A stretch of DNA of 64,000 bases from Taenia hydatigena. Taxonomy: Eukaryota; Platyhelminthes; Cestoda; Cyclophyllidea; Taeniidae. Below the pieces are notes generated by a model, which was not told the DNA's origin, made no database searches, and worked only from the letters and a program-made list of their open reading frames with translations. The stretch covers positions 15,350,519 through 15,414,518 of the forward strand of contig JADWOT020000006.1 of assembly GCA_036345935.2 (NCBI GenBank). The letters are read 5' to 3'. Made by a program: the position numbers and the translations under genes. Shown here in pieces: positions 1 to 12,957 of this stretch; the stretch's first letter is position 1, and the number at the start of each line of letters is the position of its first letter.

Positions 1-3000
1 ACTGTAGCCCAAACACAATAAGCTCCCCTTTGAATGTACAAAATTAATTTGGTACTGGAAATATTACTGCAGACGGGAAACTTCGCGCCACATGGCACTG
101 CACCATTCCCAGTAATCCTTTCGCTGGGCACCGAGCCAGACAAGATAATACTACATTGCCACATTCTTTCATCGCACTAAGGATCACCGTAGTCATGTGC
201 TTCTTTTCAGAGAAGTGGGAGATGAGACATTAAGGCATGGCCCCAACATTCACTTGAGATTGAGCACAAAAGTGCAGTACAATTGGCTCCTACTTCACCC
301 ACGCAAGTCACATAAGCTCAGCTCACTCGCGACTCAACTTTGACACCAGCGATGATTATCACAAGCTCTTATAATTGTTCCATCGTTTTATGCTTGCCTG
401 AGTGTAAGAGATGCGTGGTAGCGCCATATTGTGAGTGAGCATTCACCTTATCTTTTGCGAGATAATCATGGCTAAAATATGAGAACAGATAGTGTTTAGA
501 GCCAAATTACATCAAATGATAATTTTGTCGCAGAGGTGATGACACTGGCGTTAATTTCCATCATCATGAAATGATTCTTTACACAATAAAATCTGAGACG
601 ATAAAATTGTAGCAGTTAATATATATCTCATCGCTGGCGTCTAAAATTTCATTTGTTTCCTTTCTAGGTGCTACTGGCTCCATGTAATAATTGTTAGGGA
701 AACTGAACATTCATTCATTACGTAAGCTCACCTAGACTCAAATGAAATGAACTATTTATATGCCCCTGAAATTAGATTGATCTAATGATTACTTTGGAGA
801 AGGACACAGTTGATTTAATCCTTTGTAGGAGGCACACAATTTCCAGTGCGTGTTAAAGTGGAGTGGCTAAGTGTTCAACCAGGTGACACGTGGCACAAAT
901 AGCACGAATCATGATCCAAGTTATTGTAAAAGTTTAAATGAAAGTGCCAGCCTCGCATCTATTTAGCTCTAAGCATCGTGTAGTAACGAATTACTTTCAA
1001 TTTCCTCGCCTTCGGATTTCCATAGAATCTGCATCTTTGATACAGGCTTCTTAACTAGTCACCGATAATTAAGGAATGCCTTTCCATTACAACTTCCTGC
1101 CTTATAAAACTTTTAAATCGCACGTCCCAAAGTGTGTACTTATACATCTTCATTGGGTTGACGGTCCAAGAATTGCCCCTTTCTAAATTCCAAATAATGT
1201 GTGGCTCAACCTCTAAGGTTTTGAAGCGGAGCTCAACATTCAAACTCACCTCATCACAGTGAACAAGGAGTGAATTAAGCCGGCTTCGAAAGCCTGCCTT
1301 AACTTGTCTTGATATTCATGCAATGCAAGAGACACTATTACCAAGGCTTGCGATTCTCAGTAAAATCAATTCCTCCGATTTTCTCATTTCCGCATAATTT
1401 TAAGTCATACCACAGTGTGGCAAGATGTCGCATGGGATGATCTGAATGTGTCGAATTATTTAGACTGTAAATTGCGTAACAGGGCTTACTGTCTTCTAAA
1501 TTTGGGGTAGATGGCACCGCCAGTCTCGCCCGGGCGTTCCTTAACATTTATCAACGAAATGCTCTAAGAGATATTTTCGGCAAAGATGCGTAAACAGCAA
1601 TTAAAATCTGATTTTCCATTTGTTCGGCTAGTAGTTTGCCATAGATTCTCGAATAGCCTACTTGGATGTTTTAAAAAACAAGATGCAGATTGAGCTTTGC
1701 TCGGGATCCCGACTCGGCTGGTAGGAGTAAGCAATATGGTAGCATATTTACTTGTTTGGGAGAGCTAACCAATACAATTAGATCGCCTGAATGCAGATAT
1801 TTTACTTAGGTGGGTTGATGCATTGCCTGCTTCACAGGATAGCGTGTAAACTGTGGGGTGTTCACCAAAGGCTGAGCCTCAAATGAAGATTGATGGAGAG
1901 AAGAATTGGTGAGATGATCTCGCGGTGAGGGGCAAAGGCATGTGATCCGCTGCATCGCCAGCAAGCGTGCTGCCATGCTTGAACGATCTGGTGTGGGCGA
2001 ACACTGGCATCACATGCCTTAGAAAAGGTGGAGTTAAAATTTTCCACATTATTTATTGTTACCCACTTCAGCAAGAAGGCTTATTATGGAGATTCTTATT
2101 GGTAGTCAGAATGCATTCTAATCGCAGTGCTCAACTACGAAACTTAAAAATAATAAAACGCCTTTAGCCGAGACAAGTGTGAGGCATGGAAACGTTCACA
2201 ACCTTGCATCTGGGTGGGAATGAAATAGGAGTCGGTATCTCACAATGGTCGCATTTGAAGCAGGATCTCTTCCATAAATTGCCTTCTACGACACATCCAG
2301 TACGGAATGCCTAACTCGATCTCCCCTCCAGCAAAGTAGGTCATGTGGGTGTGGACAAAGCTCAGGGGAGCCAAGTTGCTTCTTATTCGAATGCACTGCA
2401 TGACTTCATCACTCCACCCGTCTTGTACTGCAAATTTTGATCAGACCGTCATCTCGCACCGCAAGTATTTCAAGACAAATGCTTCTAGCTGAGAAAAATA
2501 TATAGGTTTGGCACAGTATTGCGCAATTAATCACCAGGCTTCGTTAAGATTTGCCTAAGCACACCGAAAAAACATTTGATTAGAGGAAACCTGGCCCAAA
2601 TGCCGATCTGCTTTGCCAACTGCTTTGCCTTCGTCATTTCAATATTCAAAGTCTTCTAGGTGAAATACTAAGTTATGTTTACCTTGTAATAGCGACTACG
2701 CGCAATTCACTATTTTCCGTTTTGTAGCTTAGGTCTCAACTCAAAAGGAGCTAACACCACATTTGTGGCAAGTGAGGCATAAAAAGAGCTCCAATCAAAA
2801 TTAGTGCGTGAATGCTCGGCTCCTATATAAACGCGTAGTGTGTAACCCTTAAAAGGCAGAGCCAGGTCCTGTTGGAGATAACTACAGTCCTCCCCGTGCG
2901 CCACACCGCGCGCGCGTGCGCTTACTTCATCATTATTTTTAATAGCTCTTTTTTCCAAATGTGCTTTGATCATTGGCCGCATTCCTGCTAGTGCATGTTT

Positions 3001-6000
3001 GACACGATGGCAGTGCCGAAACATACTTTTTAATAAAGACGGACAAAGTTCAGATTTGTGGAAGCCATGAGCTTTTGAGTTTCCGGGCGGATCAACGAGA
3101 GTGGTAACGAATCGGTAAGTGCATTGTGCGGGGAATGTCGTGTGATATTTTCTAAAAGGTTACCAACAAATGCTTAGCTAAGCATGTTTTATTCAGGCGG
3201 TGTCTGTTCAGCACAACCGTTTGGCGCATTACCGATTGAAGATGGCAAGTGTTTAGTCAATGGAAAATTTTATGACAGCCCATATCACCAAAATAGGTAT
3301 GTCTGATTCTGCTCATTCGCATGCATTTCGACCACTATCGGATTTATTCAAAATGCATGAGAAACGAATCATTTCGTAGAAGGAACTGGGATTCGTCTCC
3401 TTGGCTTCCAACTTAACCAAGATAAATGCGATGCAAATAATTTACCGCAATGCAAATCTTCACAATTAAGTTTCCCACGTAATTGAACTGTGTTGCATGT
3501 AACTATTGTGTGTTTATCTCAACAAAGTTAAAAGCCAGTTCAAACCATGTCTACAGCGAGCTTTGCGCCCTTTGAGACCACGTTCTTGCATATTGTTGTT
3601 GGTGCACGTTTACGTAGCCAGCAGCACTTTTCAGTTTCGCAGTTTCCATATTAGAAATACAACTTCAGATGCATGAAGTTTCTACTAATCGTTTCCCGCA
3701 AGCTTCTTACGAACTATGGCAATTCTAATTGATTCATAAAGATCCGATTTCAGCTATGTCCATGGATTCTGTGTGCAAAGGCGCGCAGAATGATTAGCGT
3801 TGGTGGTCGCGACAATTGTGATCATGCATGCTAGTTTGTCCTTCCCCTTTAATCGAAGCAAATGCCTGGCCGAATTGCATGCGCGAAATTCGGCTGGTGT
3901 GGGTGACAACCTACAAAGTCGCCTAATGAAAACCGCATGTCTGTAGTTGAGGACAACATAGAAAGCGACGGAATGCAACGTCAGTTTTGTCTTGCGTTAT
4001 TAGCCGTGACATCTTCGGGCAGATGTACATTTCTGGATTCATCAGCACTATCCCAAAATGCGCTGGAATTAGATTGAACGACGCAAGCATTGCCGTGTCA
4101 GACCTAGCCTCGTCTTAAGTGTCCGTGACTTTTAAAAAATAATGCCTCTCAGTTAGCAAGAGTGCCATCCAGTAAGTCAAATGAGTAATTACAGGTCATT
4201 TTGTTTGACTTGCTCATTGAACTAAGTTTTGCCCCAATTTGGCTCTTAGCAACACACAGACCTGTGTGGAACCTCACTACGCCTGATGAAATAAAATAGT
4301 TGCTGCGGCCGGAGGGTTGCACTTGCGGACTGCTTACATGGTGGGTTACGAATTCGATAACTGCGCACGTTTGCTTATGTCGTTTCTTTATGCCAGATTA
4401 TAGCACGTGTTTTCGGTTTCGCGCAAATCCTTCACTAGTTCCGAATAATTCTAAGCGAAACGCTTTTAGACTAGAATTATTTTATGTATTATGCTCCGGC
4501 TATTAAAGACAAAACAAATCTTCAACGCGCTTGCAATTCTTGCATCGCACTACCTAATTCAGTGTTACATTCGTGGTCGATTCGTGCGTTCTACTATTAT
4601 CTTTCGGCGAGTAGGAAATTAAAAACACGAAATACATCGCTGCGGTTTACATAAAACCGCACCTCTGTCCGCTTTTCACAAAATTCTGTCTGTTTCTATT
4701 ATTTTAGTTACCCTGCAGAGAGCTAAACATCCATGCAGCGGTAGCTTGGACGGCGACGCAGGAAGTCACGCGATGACCCAGTTACCCAATCAGGCGGTCG
4801 AATAGTCACCATGCCGGAAAAACATCCAAATAAGCAAGCCAATGGGCAGAAATCCAGCCAGAAACGGTAACTTATAATTACTAAGCAAACTATAATCTTT
4901 CGAATTGCAGCACATCTACCTAGTTTACTTCCTTTGGGTTAAGTTATGAGCACCTGAACAAACTGCAAGAAAAAGTGATTCAAAGCTGCCATTCTGATGG
5001 TGATGAGAAATGCAAGCACTAGGAGTGAACGCTCGTAGCAAAATACATCACTTTAACCAAGTCCGTGTTGTAATTATAGCGAAATTCTAATGCAACTCTC
5101 ATTAGTGGTTGTTAGCTATTCTGCTTTGCTAGCAGGGTGTGGCCAACTATTTTGCGACGCTCACATATCCATATGTTTCATACATTGTCATTAAGTATGT
5201 CACAAGTTGACAGTCCTTGCATTCGCAGATCCATTCGTCTGTCACGAACCCCATTATTGAATCAAGAATCAAAAATTAATGCAATGCCCATACGTCTACT
5301 ACTTTCTAGGATCGTAACACACATATTGGGTTGACTTCTCCAAAATAACATGTCTGCCAATATGTAGCTGCTATGCGCAGTTGCGTGTCGAGAATAGCAG
5401 CCACTAATCATAACCCCAGGTGACACACATCAGCTACGTCAGGCCAGCATAGGTCTTAGCATTCTCCCTCTTGTTATCATGTTCTTCATATTGTTAAGTA
5501 CAAATATGCCGTATTTTCGTTAATAGATGAAGCGTTTTGCACAGACTCTCGCTGAATAATGGCTTTTTCGCTGCAGCATCAAAGAGCCACGCACTGAAAA
5601 GGCCTTTCTCTCATCACTCTTCAAGTGGAGCCACACTGGTCCTGACTTCATTAGATACAGCTGAGATGCAGAAAATTGGGCAGAAACTACAAAGATGCAG
5701 CTGGACTGACTGAAGTGTAAAGTACCTGCTTCTGATTCGAGGTCAATTTTACATCGTTTTCAAACCAAAACGCCACTCTTAGGGGCTGGGTCCCAATCCG
5801 GCCTGCAGTGCGGCAGTGGGAAGAATGAGCATTGTAAGCCTCGTTGATAGTCGCACCATAATTATTAAATCGTCGCCCGATGGTATGCTTGAATGTGCGT
5901 CTTCAATGAAAAAATCCTTATTTGATTCCTTGGTATGTGCTAATTTTATTGCTAACTCTTTATGGTTGCATTATGAACGCATACGATGCAATACCATTAA

Positions 6001-8784
6001 TTACATACCTATTACACAGCGATGGAACAAAACACCGCCACGAAATTCATGTAAGTCAGTGCGAATGCCAAAAGCGTATATATTGCAGGATAATCACAGC
6101 TCACAATATGCGACCATTGAATAAAACTTTGTTCCACTACTGACCGCCGTCTCTCATCCATAACGCATTCCATAAAGTATGCGTAGGGAATGTTTTCAGT
6201 TTTAAGTGCCCTCCTCTTTTCATACGAAAGATGTCCATATCTTGCATGCGAGTTCACTTCTCCCACAACAAAGAATGAATGAGGTTAAGCTGCTTGGTTC
6301 CTGATTGTTCAGCTGCTCTATGCGAGAAGAATGAATTTATGGGCGCGTACTCTTAAGTCTACTGGCCTCAGGATTTAATTTAATAAAGCTTCTTCCTCGA
6401 TATCAGTGTCCAAGTAAATGACAGGCGCTTCAGCTAATCAAAGTAAACTTGTGCTTGCTTTCCGTGGTCCATGATTAAGCATCCTCATCTTAACGCTTTA
6501 TTAGAGTTATTTAATTCTTAAGTGTTCAACACTCCTCGCATAATTTACTTCTCATGTTGCATCCTACATGGCATGCAAAGTGTTTCGACGGCGCTTGCCT
6601 CAGCAAGTTCGTATTATTTTATGTTATGTGCGATGATTTTGTAAGGGCGCTATGAACCCTGTGAGGTTAGTCCATTTGTCTTTGGTAGGCATTTTTGCGC
6701 CACATCGCCATTAGTAATATTTACGGAGTGTCTTTGCAACGTTGCGGTTATACGATTGAATGATCGTACTGATTTTTCACAAGTAATAGCAATTTCTTGA
6801 GTTGAAGCACTCCAACTGCTTCCAGTGTCAAAACCATGTGGCGCGCGACTTGCCTATTGGTAATTTTCCGGGGCCATGTTCCCAGATTGCACAGGTTTTA
6901 AAATTATTTGCGAACACAATGCACACATTGCATTAACTCTCTGGGAAATACGCATGGGTGCAAATCGTTCCAATTGTCGGTATGAGTGCACGTATGATGC
7001 AGTGCTTATAAAGGGCAGTTTAGTTCGTTCACCTACTCTGCTATGACATGATAAGATTCCAATCTTTGCTGCTCTTGCAGGTTGAAATCCATTGCCCATC
7101 ATGCGCCTCTTTAAGGCATCTCTATCTCAACATATTGTGGACCTCTTCCGTTCATGGCGTCAAGACATGGGGCATCCGAGAGTGGAATCTAAGACTTCAG
7201 TACTAAGAAATGCATTTTGTTTCTGCTAGTATGTTCAGGTACCAGTTAACTTACCCACATAAGAAAATAACAGAGCGCATCTCATAATCAGTTAGGAAAC
7301 CATAAGGTACGTATGTGCATTAGAACATGTCTTGTCGGTGGTAAAGGCAAAACTTAACCTTCCGAGAAGCAAATCATGGAAATTATGCTGTGACTGTCTA
7401 CTTACGTTGCTGCGTAAAATGGATATGACACCATGAGTATAGCAACACACACGTTCGTGAAGCAACCATAAACTGCAATTTAACAATTATACAAGTAGTT
7501 GCACATTAAGCCTGCACGCTTCAGCTTTGTATTCGCGACTCTGTAATAACCCGATGCAGTTGAGAACGAGGCACACAATGCTCAGTACTACCACCATCGC
7601 ATTGTAGGTCGAATTGGGTCTCCGTCCACAAACAGTGATGTAAAATCAAGTAAATCCCACTGCTCTCAGCCTGATTACGTCTGTGTTGTGCTCACCCAAT
7701 TTTCCAACATTCGAACTTAATTCAATGAAGTCAGGATCAATGTGGCTCCAATTGAAGGATGACGGGAGCAAAGACCTCTCCGTACTTGGCCCCGCTGTTG
7801 CTGTCACAAAAGAGTGCGTTGTTGACAACGCCCAGTTCATTTACCTACGAAGACTTGAGATATTTGCACCCAGCAGAATATGTTGTGGTGATAATATGAG
7901 CAGTGGTACTATCCCTTTGAGAAGAAAACAGCCACGTAAAAAGATGGCGAACGTGCGTGCAACGCTGACTCTACTGCGACGCTGCCTATCAGTCTGAAGG
8001 ACTAAGAAGCGAAACGGAAAGGAACATGAAAACAATCCTCAAGCGCTAACATCTTCATTGCTACTGCCAAAATAAGATCTTAAATAATTGTTAAGATTTG
8101 AGGTTTTGTTTCTCTAAAGCGTATGTTATGAGAAACAGTTTAAAAGCCCCTTACTAAGCACCAATTATGATCACCACTTTACTCGTGTGACAATCTGAGT
8201 GGGTCATGTATACCGCAACGACGCATCCAATGCACTTTTGCCAGTCGGATTTTGTCCACTATTGCCCGGTTTCTGCTAGCTGTAGGAGCAAGTAGTAGAC
8301 AAATGTATGCGACAAAGGAATATTTATTGACTTATTTATAGTGTTTTACACTTTAGTAGACGAAACATTGTGTTGCCCTATGAAAAGTGATCTGTTCAAA
8401 GCATTAAATGCATCAGCACTTCCATTATTGACATGTCACAGCCAAAATGTCTTAATGCTGGCTAGACAATTGTAGATGTGATGGGTATATTGAACGGATT
8501 TACATTTAAATGTAACGTTTGGCCCCACTAACAGCGCTACTCTCAAAGTCTATCCTGCGTAGCAAGTTTATGTTTTTTGACACATTATGCCTGAATTTTC
8601 CTAATTTTGGCAAAAAATATATCTATCACTAGCTGCTGATGAAGACCACTTAATCTTCCGAAGCATGGTTGGGTTTCATAGCACGTGGTCCTTAGTGCGC
8701 AAGCAACCGTGTTAATTCCATGCACAGTGGCTTCAGGGGACAACAATCGCAAATAAAGTGGTCATTTGTCAAACATATATAATG
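1..8784. other. Non-coding stretch, nothing recognised
   Basis: No reading frame here resembles a protein family that I know, and all open frames are short (about 100 codons or fewer). The longest, on the plus strand near 5,816-6,124 and 7,683-7,997 and on the minus strand near 2,710-3,024, lack convincing flanking splice sites and look like chance openings. I saw no tRNA, rRNA or tandem array. It may be intergenic DNA or introns of a gene such as the minus-strand otopetrin-like gene whose exons lie just downstream in window coordinates. Confidence 0.5.
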
Positions 8785-9000
8785 GTAGCAATCGAGATTC
8801 TGAGGATTGGCAGAGGTCTGTGTGCAAATCGAGAATCTAATGCACGGCTGAGTAGCGAGATGAGAAAGCAAATATTGAACGGTTGTCAAATCGGAAGCAA
8901 AATCTTGTGTTCCAAGTCAATAAATTTTTCCTAATTATCAACTACACGAATAAGTATTGTTAACGCAAAACAACGATCGCATGCATATTCATCAAATAGC
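8785..9000 (+). repeat. Dispersed repeat family R3, copy 1
   Basis: This stretch aligns by eye with 20,345-20,560 in the same orientation, with many substitutions. The shared core runs from 'gtctgtgtgcaaatcg' (8,815) through a purine-rich 'gatgagaaagcaaat' block to a 'cctaattatca' block. It carries no coding sequence that I recognise. Both copies lie on the 3' side of candidate otopetrin exons (minus-strand sense), so it could be an old transposon remnant or the shared flank of a gene duplication. Confidence 0.5.
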
Positions 9001-9381
9001 ATGTTATAAATGCAAAACCGTATTCTTACATGCATTTTAAAAATGATTACAATAAAATTAAGTCCTGTAAAAATGCCAAAAGCTGATATTATTTAGCACT
9101 CGAGACCATAAGGGTTTCATAATCAACGAATCGGTCAACTATCTCCTTCAACCGGTAAATCCAGACTCAAAACTTTTCTAGAAGATGACCAGTACTGTAC
9201 GTCTGTTGGGAGTCATGGAGGCCATTACTGCAGTGATGTTCAGAATAATGGTCAAATGAGTGTGGACACTTTGACAAACTAACATACGAGTGAGTAAATA
9301 CCTAGAACGCTGTTAATATTGCTCCCATTAATCCAGAATACTCATATATTTGAGCGTTCAAATCGATCTCTGATTGCTCAC

Positions 9382-9722
9382 CTGCAGGAGTGCCTGAGCC
9401 ATTTCCAGGATCGTCTTTCCAACAAACATCGCTCCTGCCCTCTTGTGTTCCTCAGTGACACCCACTGCAGGTATCAGGAGGAACAAACCGAAGAAGAGGA
9501 CAACCGCTAGGCCCAGTAACAAGTTGTCATCAAAAGCATCCCTTTCACACAATTCTCGAAAGCTCAACACCTTAATTTGATTGAGAGCAATGCCTGCGGC
9601 CATGGTGCTGATGGCGAAAAGGATGATGCAGTTAATTTGGTACAGCGCCGATGCGTGTTGATAGCTGTGTCGACGCCGGAAGATGTGGAAGAAAGCAAGT
9701 GCACTGGGGCGGCTCTTTGGAT
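9382..9722 (-). CDS. Otopetrin-like proton channel, internal exon (TM8-TM10 region)
   Basis: The minus strand is open for 113 codons between a good acceptor (ttgctag, 9,723-9,724 side) and a strong donor, CAG then GTGAGC (9,376-9,381). Seen: a helix around 'INCIILFAISTMAAGIA', a loop with 'QIKVLSF', then 'FDDNLLLGLAVVLFFGLFLL', and a third segment ending 'GKTILEMAQALLQ'. Known of the family: otopetrins (OTOP proton channels, 12 transmembrane helices, plasma membrane) have in their C-terminal half a His/Cys-flanked helix, an 'F..L.F' loop, an acidic 'DD.LL' start of the next helix and a helix ending near 'Q.TLQTLFI'. The exon breaks exactly where 'TLF' would follow, in phase 0. The rest of the C-terminal half is not recognised at lower coordinates. 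Inference by motif order only; another multi-pass family is possible. Confidence 0.55.
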
Positions 9723-10767
9723 CTAGCAATTTGATTATCACTTTGTTAGCAAGGTATTTTACTCATGTCATGTAGACACGATCACCAGTTTTGCTCATGA
9801 TGTGGATAAGTTCAGACTCACAAGTCCCAATGCGTCTTGGGAAGGATTTTGGACGCCTTAAATTATAACCCCTACTTTAATATTTGGCAACTTGACTGGT
9901 CTTCTGTCGTCAGACGATTGTTCTCTATTCTTTTAAAATAGTAAATTTTAGGCGCATTCAAATGCTAATTAGTTGTAGTTGTTTTCAAAGAAGAGGATCC
10001 CTTGAACACGGAGTGAATCTCAGTCAACCTTTAGACCATTAGCAAGCCAAAATCTTATGGAAATGGGTTTTCGTTAGCTAAAGCGTTTGTCTAGGTTGAG
10101 GTGGTAGGTGAGTTAGGACTGTGACTTTTGTGATTGAGGAGGTCGTTTAGAACAAAATAATGTTTCTTCGTCAACACTCGTCTGAATGAGTTTCAGCACC
10201 ACTCGGCAGGTCCAGTCAGGATGATTTTAGTTGTTTAGCTTCCACAACTTTCTTATTCTTCGTGATGCAGTGATGGACAAAGAATTACAGATGCCTTTCG
10301 CTAAATACCGTAAAAATATCATTAAAGCCTTACTCTTGGTGTGCAGTTTCACAAGCCACGTCTTTTTCGGGATAGTCTGCATGCAGAATCAAGCAGTTAA
10401 CAATTTTTGCAGCAGCGCTGTGCGAAAATTCTCTGCAGATGTGAAAAAATTTGTGCATTCAAGTGAGCTATTCTGGTGCCCATGTCCTACATTGATTTGG
10501 TGTTTACATTCAATGCTTCCTGTGATGGCGTCATGCCCGAATGACAACTCTGTTCAAAAGAATTGAAATTGACTGAGTAAATGATCGATTATAGTCGAAA
10601 AATGGTAAGTTCTTTTGGCACTTGTAAATTCTAAATGAAAAATACTCTGCAAAAGGGGATCCCACAAAATCTTGGACATGATTCCTAAACGTGGTCGCAA
10701 CTAAGACTAGCCAAGCAGATTAAGCTGTTTTTGCTGATTTTTTCTTGCGAGAAGGAGACGAACCCAC
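9723..10767. other. Probable intron(s) of the otopetrin-like gene
   Basis: The flanking exons end in incompatible phases: the upstream exon ends in phase 2 and the 9,722 exon starts in phase 1. At least one exon, expected to carry transmembrane helix 7, is therefore missing between them. I could not find it. The plus-strand open frame 10,231-10,566 shows no family signature and is treated as chance. Confidence 0.35.
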
Positions 10768-10952
10768 CGAGATTGTATTCGTGTTATAAAACAGGTCTCT
10801 GTATTGCCGGAGTCGCGATTGTTTGCATTGCTTAGGCGATGCGCTCCGTGTTGTACGTAACCGATGAGTTGAAGCATCATGTAGAGCATAACACCCGCAA
10901 TCAGGCTGGACTCCACTCCGCAGGGAATTGATTGGCGCACAGATGTTGCGGC
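10768..10952 (-). CDS. Otopetrin-like proton channel, exon (TM6 region)
   Basis: On the minus strand an acceptor (polypyrimidine then 'cattctgag') opens a 61-codon exon beginning 'AATSVRQSIPC' and containing a single helix 'SSLIAGVMLYMMLQLIGYV', followed by a polar, Asn/Ser/Arg-rich loop. A possible donor is CG then GTGGGT (10,762-10,767). In otopetrins the sixth helix typically reads like 'E.SLI.A.VLY.MW..IG', and the match in spacing ('SLI.G..LY....IG') is what suggests this call. It lies 1 kb upstream, in minus-strand sense, of the TM8-TM10 exon, in the right order. The donor is weak, so the exon's 3' end may differ. Confidence 0.42.
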
Positions 10953-12798
10953 CTCAGAATGGCAAAGAATTAAAAACGCAAGCAAAATTAACCAATATTG
11001 TGAGTTTTGACAAGGGAAGAACAAAAACAGGCTTAGTTTTAATGCTTGCCTTTAAAGCAACCACCAGCTTCGATCTTTGCTCTGACACCTTATTGTCCGA
11101 TGAATACTCAGATATCTTCGTTGCGAAATAATCTGACGGTACTTTGGATATATTCTAGATTAGTCTGCACCAACCACAGAAGGTGAACTCACAAATAGGC
11201 ATGTATATTTATACCGAGGTTTACTTGCACTGCGCTATTTATGTAAGTGATCGCTGCACCCTAGCCTATCACTAGCAGACCTATGGTTGCCTTCGAAAGT
11301 CCAAAAAATTGCTTGAAGTCTTCCGTAGACACTCGTAATTGAGGACGTTTGTAAGCACACCCTCTTTCTCAATTATGTTACCAGCGTCTTCAGTTGGCGC
11401 TGCTATCAGTGGCGATAGAAATGGTCCCTAGCATGCGAACCTGAAGTCGGGTCATGCTAAATGACCAAATGATGAAACCATCCATCAACATAATCCAACT
11501 TTGAAAAGGGTCCAAGAAAATGCATTTATTTTGCAAAAAACAGTCTGTGTGTGTGCCTTTAAAATGCATGTGGGCCAATCGAAGTATGCAAAAATTAGCA
11601 TGACTTCCTGCATTTGCTAAGGAAATGAGCCGCACTCTACATTAATGCTATTTAAAAGGGAAGAATTTGCCATTTTGAAGTGGATGCAATTCTTTGTGGA
11701 AAGTAAACAACTCTTTTAAGAATAGCATTGTTAAAATTACCTTTGGGTCATTTTATTGGCCTGTGTCACTTTAATTGATGGAAGACCTAAGAGAAGGGTG
11801 CCCTGGGGCATAAACATTCTTTCCACAAATAAACGCTACCCTAGCAACAAGATCATGGCCAACTTATGGATCGGTTTAGTCATGTATTTTAAACTTTTAA
11901 TTGATGCCACCATTATGATGATCACTCTCATTTGCCAGAGGATATTTGTCTGTCTGTCTGTCTGACTATCAGAGCGTCCGAAGGTACTTGGCCAACGAAA
12001 TCCATAAACTGCCTTTACACCCACTAATGAAGCCATTTTCGATGAGTCGTGTAACTGCACAACGCTCATTGAGACTCCGTTATTTAAGCATATTTTTGGA
12101 CTACTGATTAGGCTGCATTTGCTTCTCACTGCTAATCAATGTAATCGACGGGCTAGAATCACTTTTTGAGAGGTAATACTATACTAGCATCAAAATTTCT
12201 TCCAGCACTGTAAAGGAAGTAGTATGTGAAGCTTCTGCAACTCTGAAACCAAGCAGTACGCAACTTGTAGGGGAGACAAACTCCACGGCTTAATAACAGA
12301 GGATGCAAAGAGTGGTGTCTCACGGATGGACTGGCGTTCATCCAGTCCCTGCAATGCTTCCATGTCATCCTTTTACACCCACCATATGGAACCACAAAGC
12401 TACAGCCAGTTATTACAACAAACTGTTGGGAAAACTGCAACAAAACTGAAGCGAAATTATCGTGGACAGATCTTAAGCATTGTAAATTTGTATTTATTCA
12501 GCTGGTGCATTTGCATTTCAATATGCTATGAAAGGTCAGGAGAAACGTTTCTTTCTGGAGTCAGTAAATGCCACCGGAAGTTTGTTCAGCATTTCCAAAT
12601 CTATCCTTGAATGCTAATCTTGTTACTTTTTTCTAAGTTAAGGTTAGTCTAAAGCTGTATTGGCTTGCACGGGTGACAGTCTTTCTGCTTCATGCAAAAA
12701 AGGGTTGCTACAGATAAAAGGCAGTTTTACCTGAACTCTCTTCTTGAGTGAGCTTCTTCTTCGGAGGAGGAGAAGGAGCTGAAAGGTTTAGAGCCAAG
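10953..12798. other. Non-coding or unresolved otopetrin-like upstream region
   Basis: The minus strand at 11,390-11,635 contains a hydrophobic stretch ('WIMLMDGFIIWSFSM', near 11,450-11,500). By order this could be helix 4 of the otopetrin-like gene, but its flanking splice sites are weak. A (GTCT) microsatellite of about four units sits at 11,947-11,963. Nothing else is recognised. Confidence 0.3.
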
Positions 12799-12957
12799 AG
12801 TGAGCGATGTCCTAGCGCCCACTACATCAGCAAGGCTGTGCAATGTGTTGGTTAGGTGCAAAATCTTCTCTTCCGATGCGACCTCCTCCGCCACTGTGCT
12901 CGACCACTGACAACCAAACTGACAACGGCCATGTGACTCAAAGTGAATCGAATAATG
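12799..12957 (+). repeat. Dispersed repeat family R2, copy 1
   Basis: This aligns with 44,168-44,325 in the same orientation. Shared landmarks in order: 'ctacatcagcaaggctgtg', a 'ggttaggtgcaaa' block, 'gcgacctcctccgccact', and 'gacaacggccatgtgactc'. The copies differ by many substitutions and small indels, so the duplication is old. On the minus strand both copies stay open over the shared part and give similar peptides, so a coding origin (a gene or transposon fragment) is possible. Confidence 0.6.

Noticed and set aside
11947..11963. (GTCT)n tract as a functional repeat
   Set aside because: Only about four units; an ordinary microsatellite.
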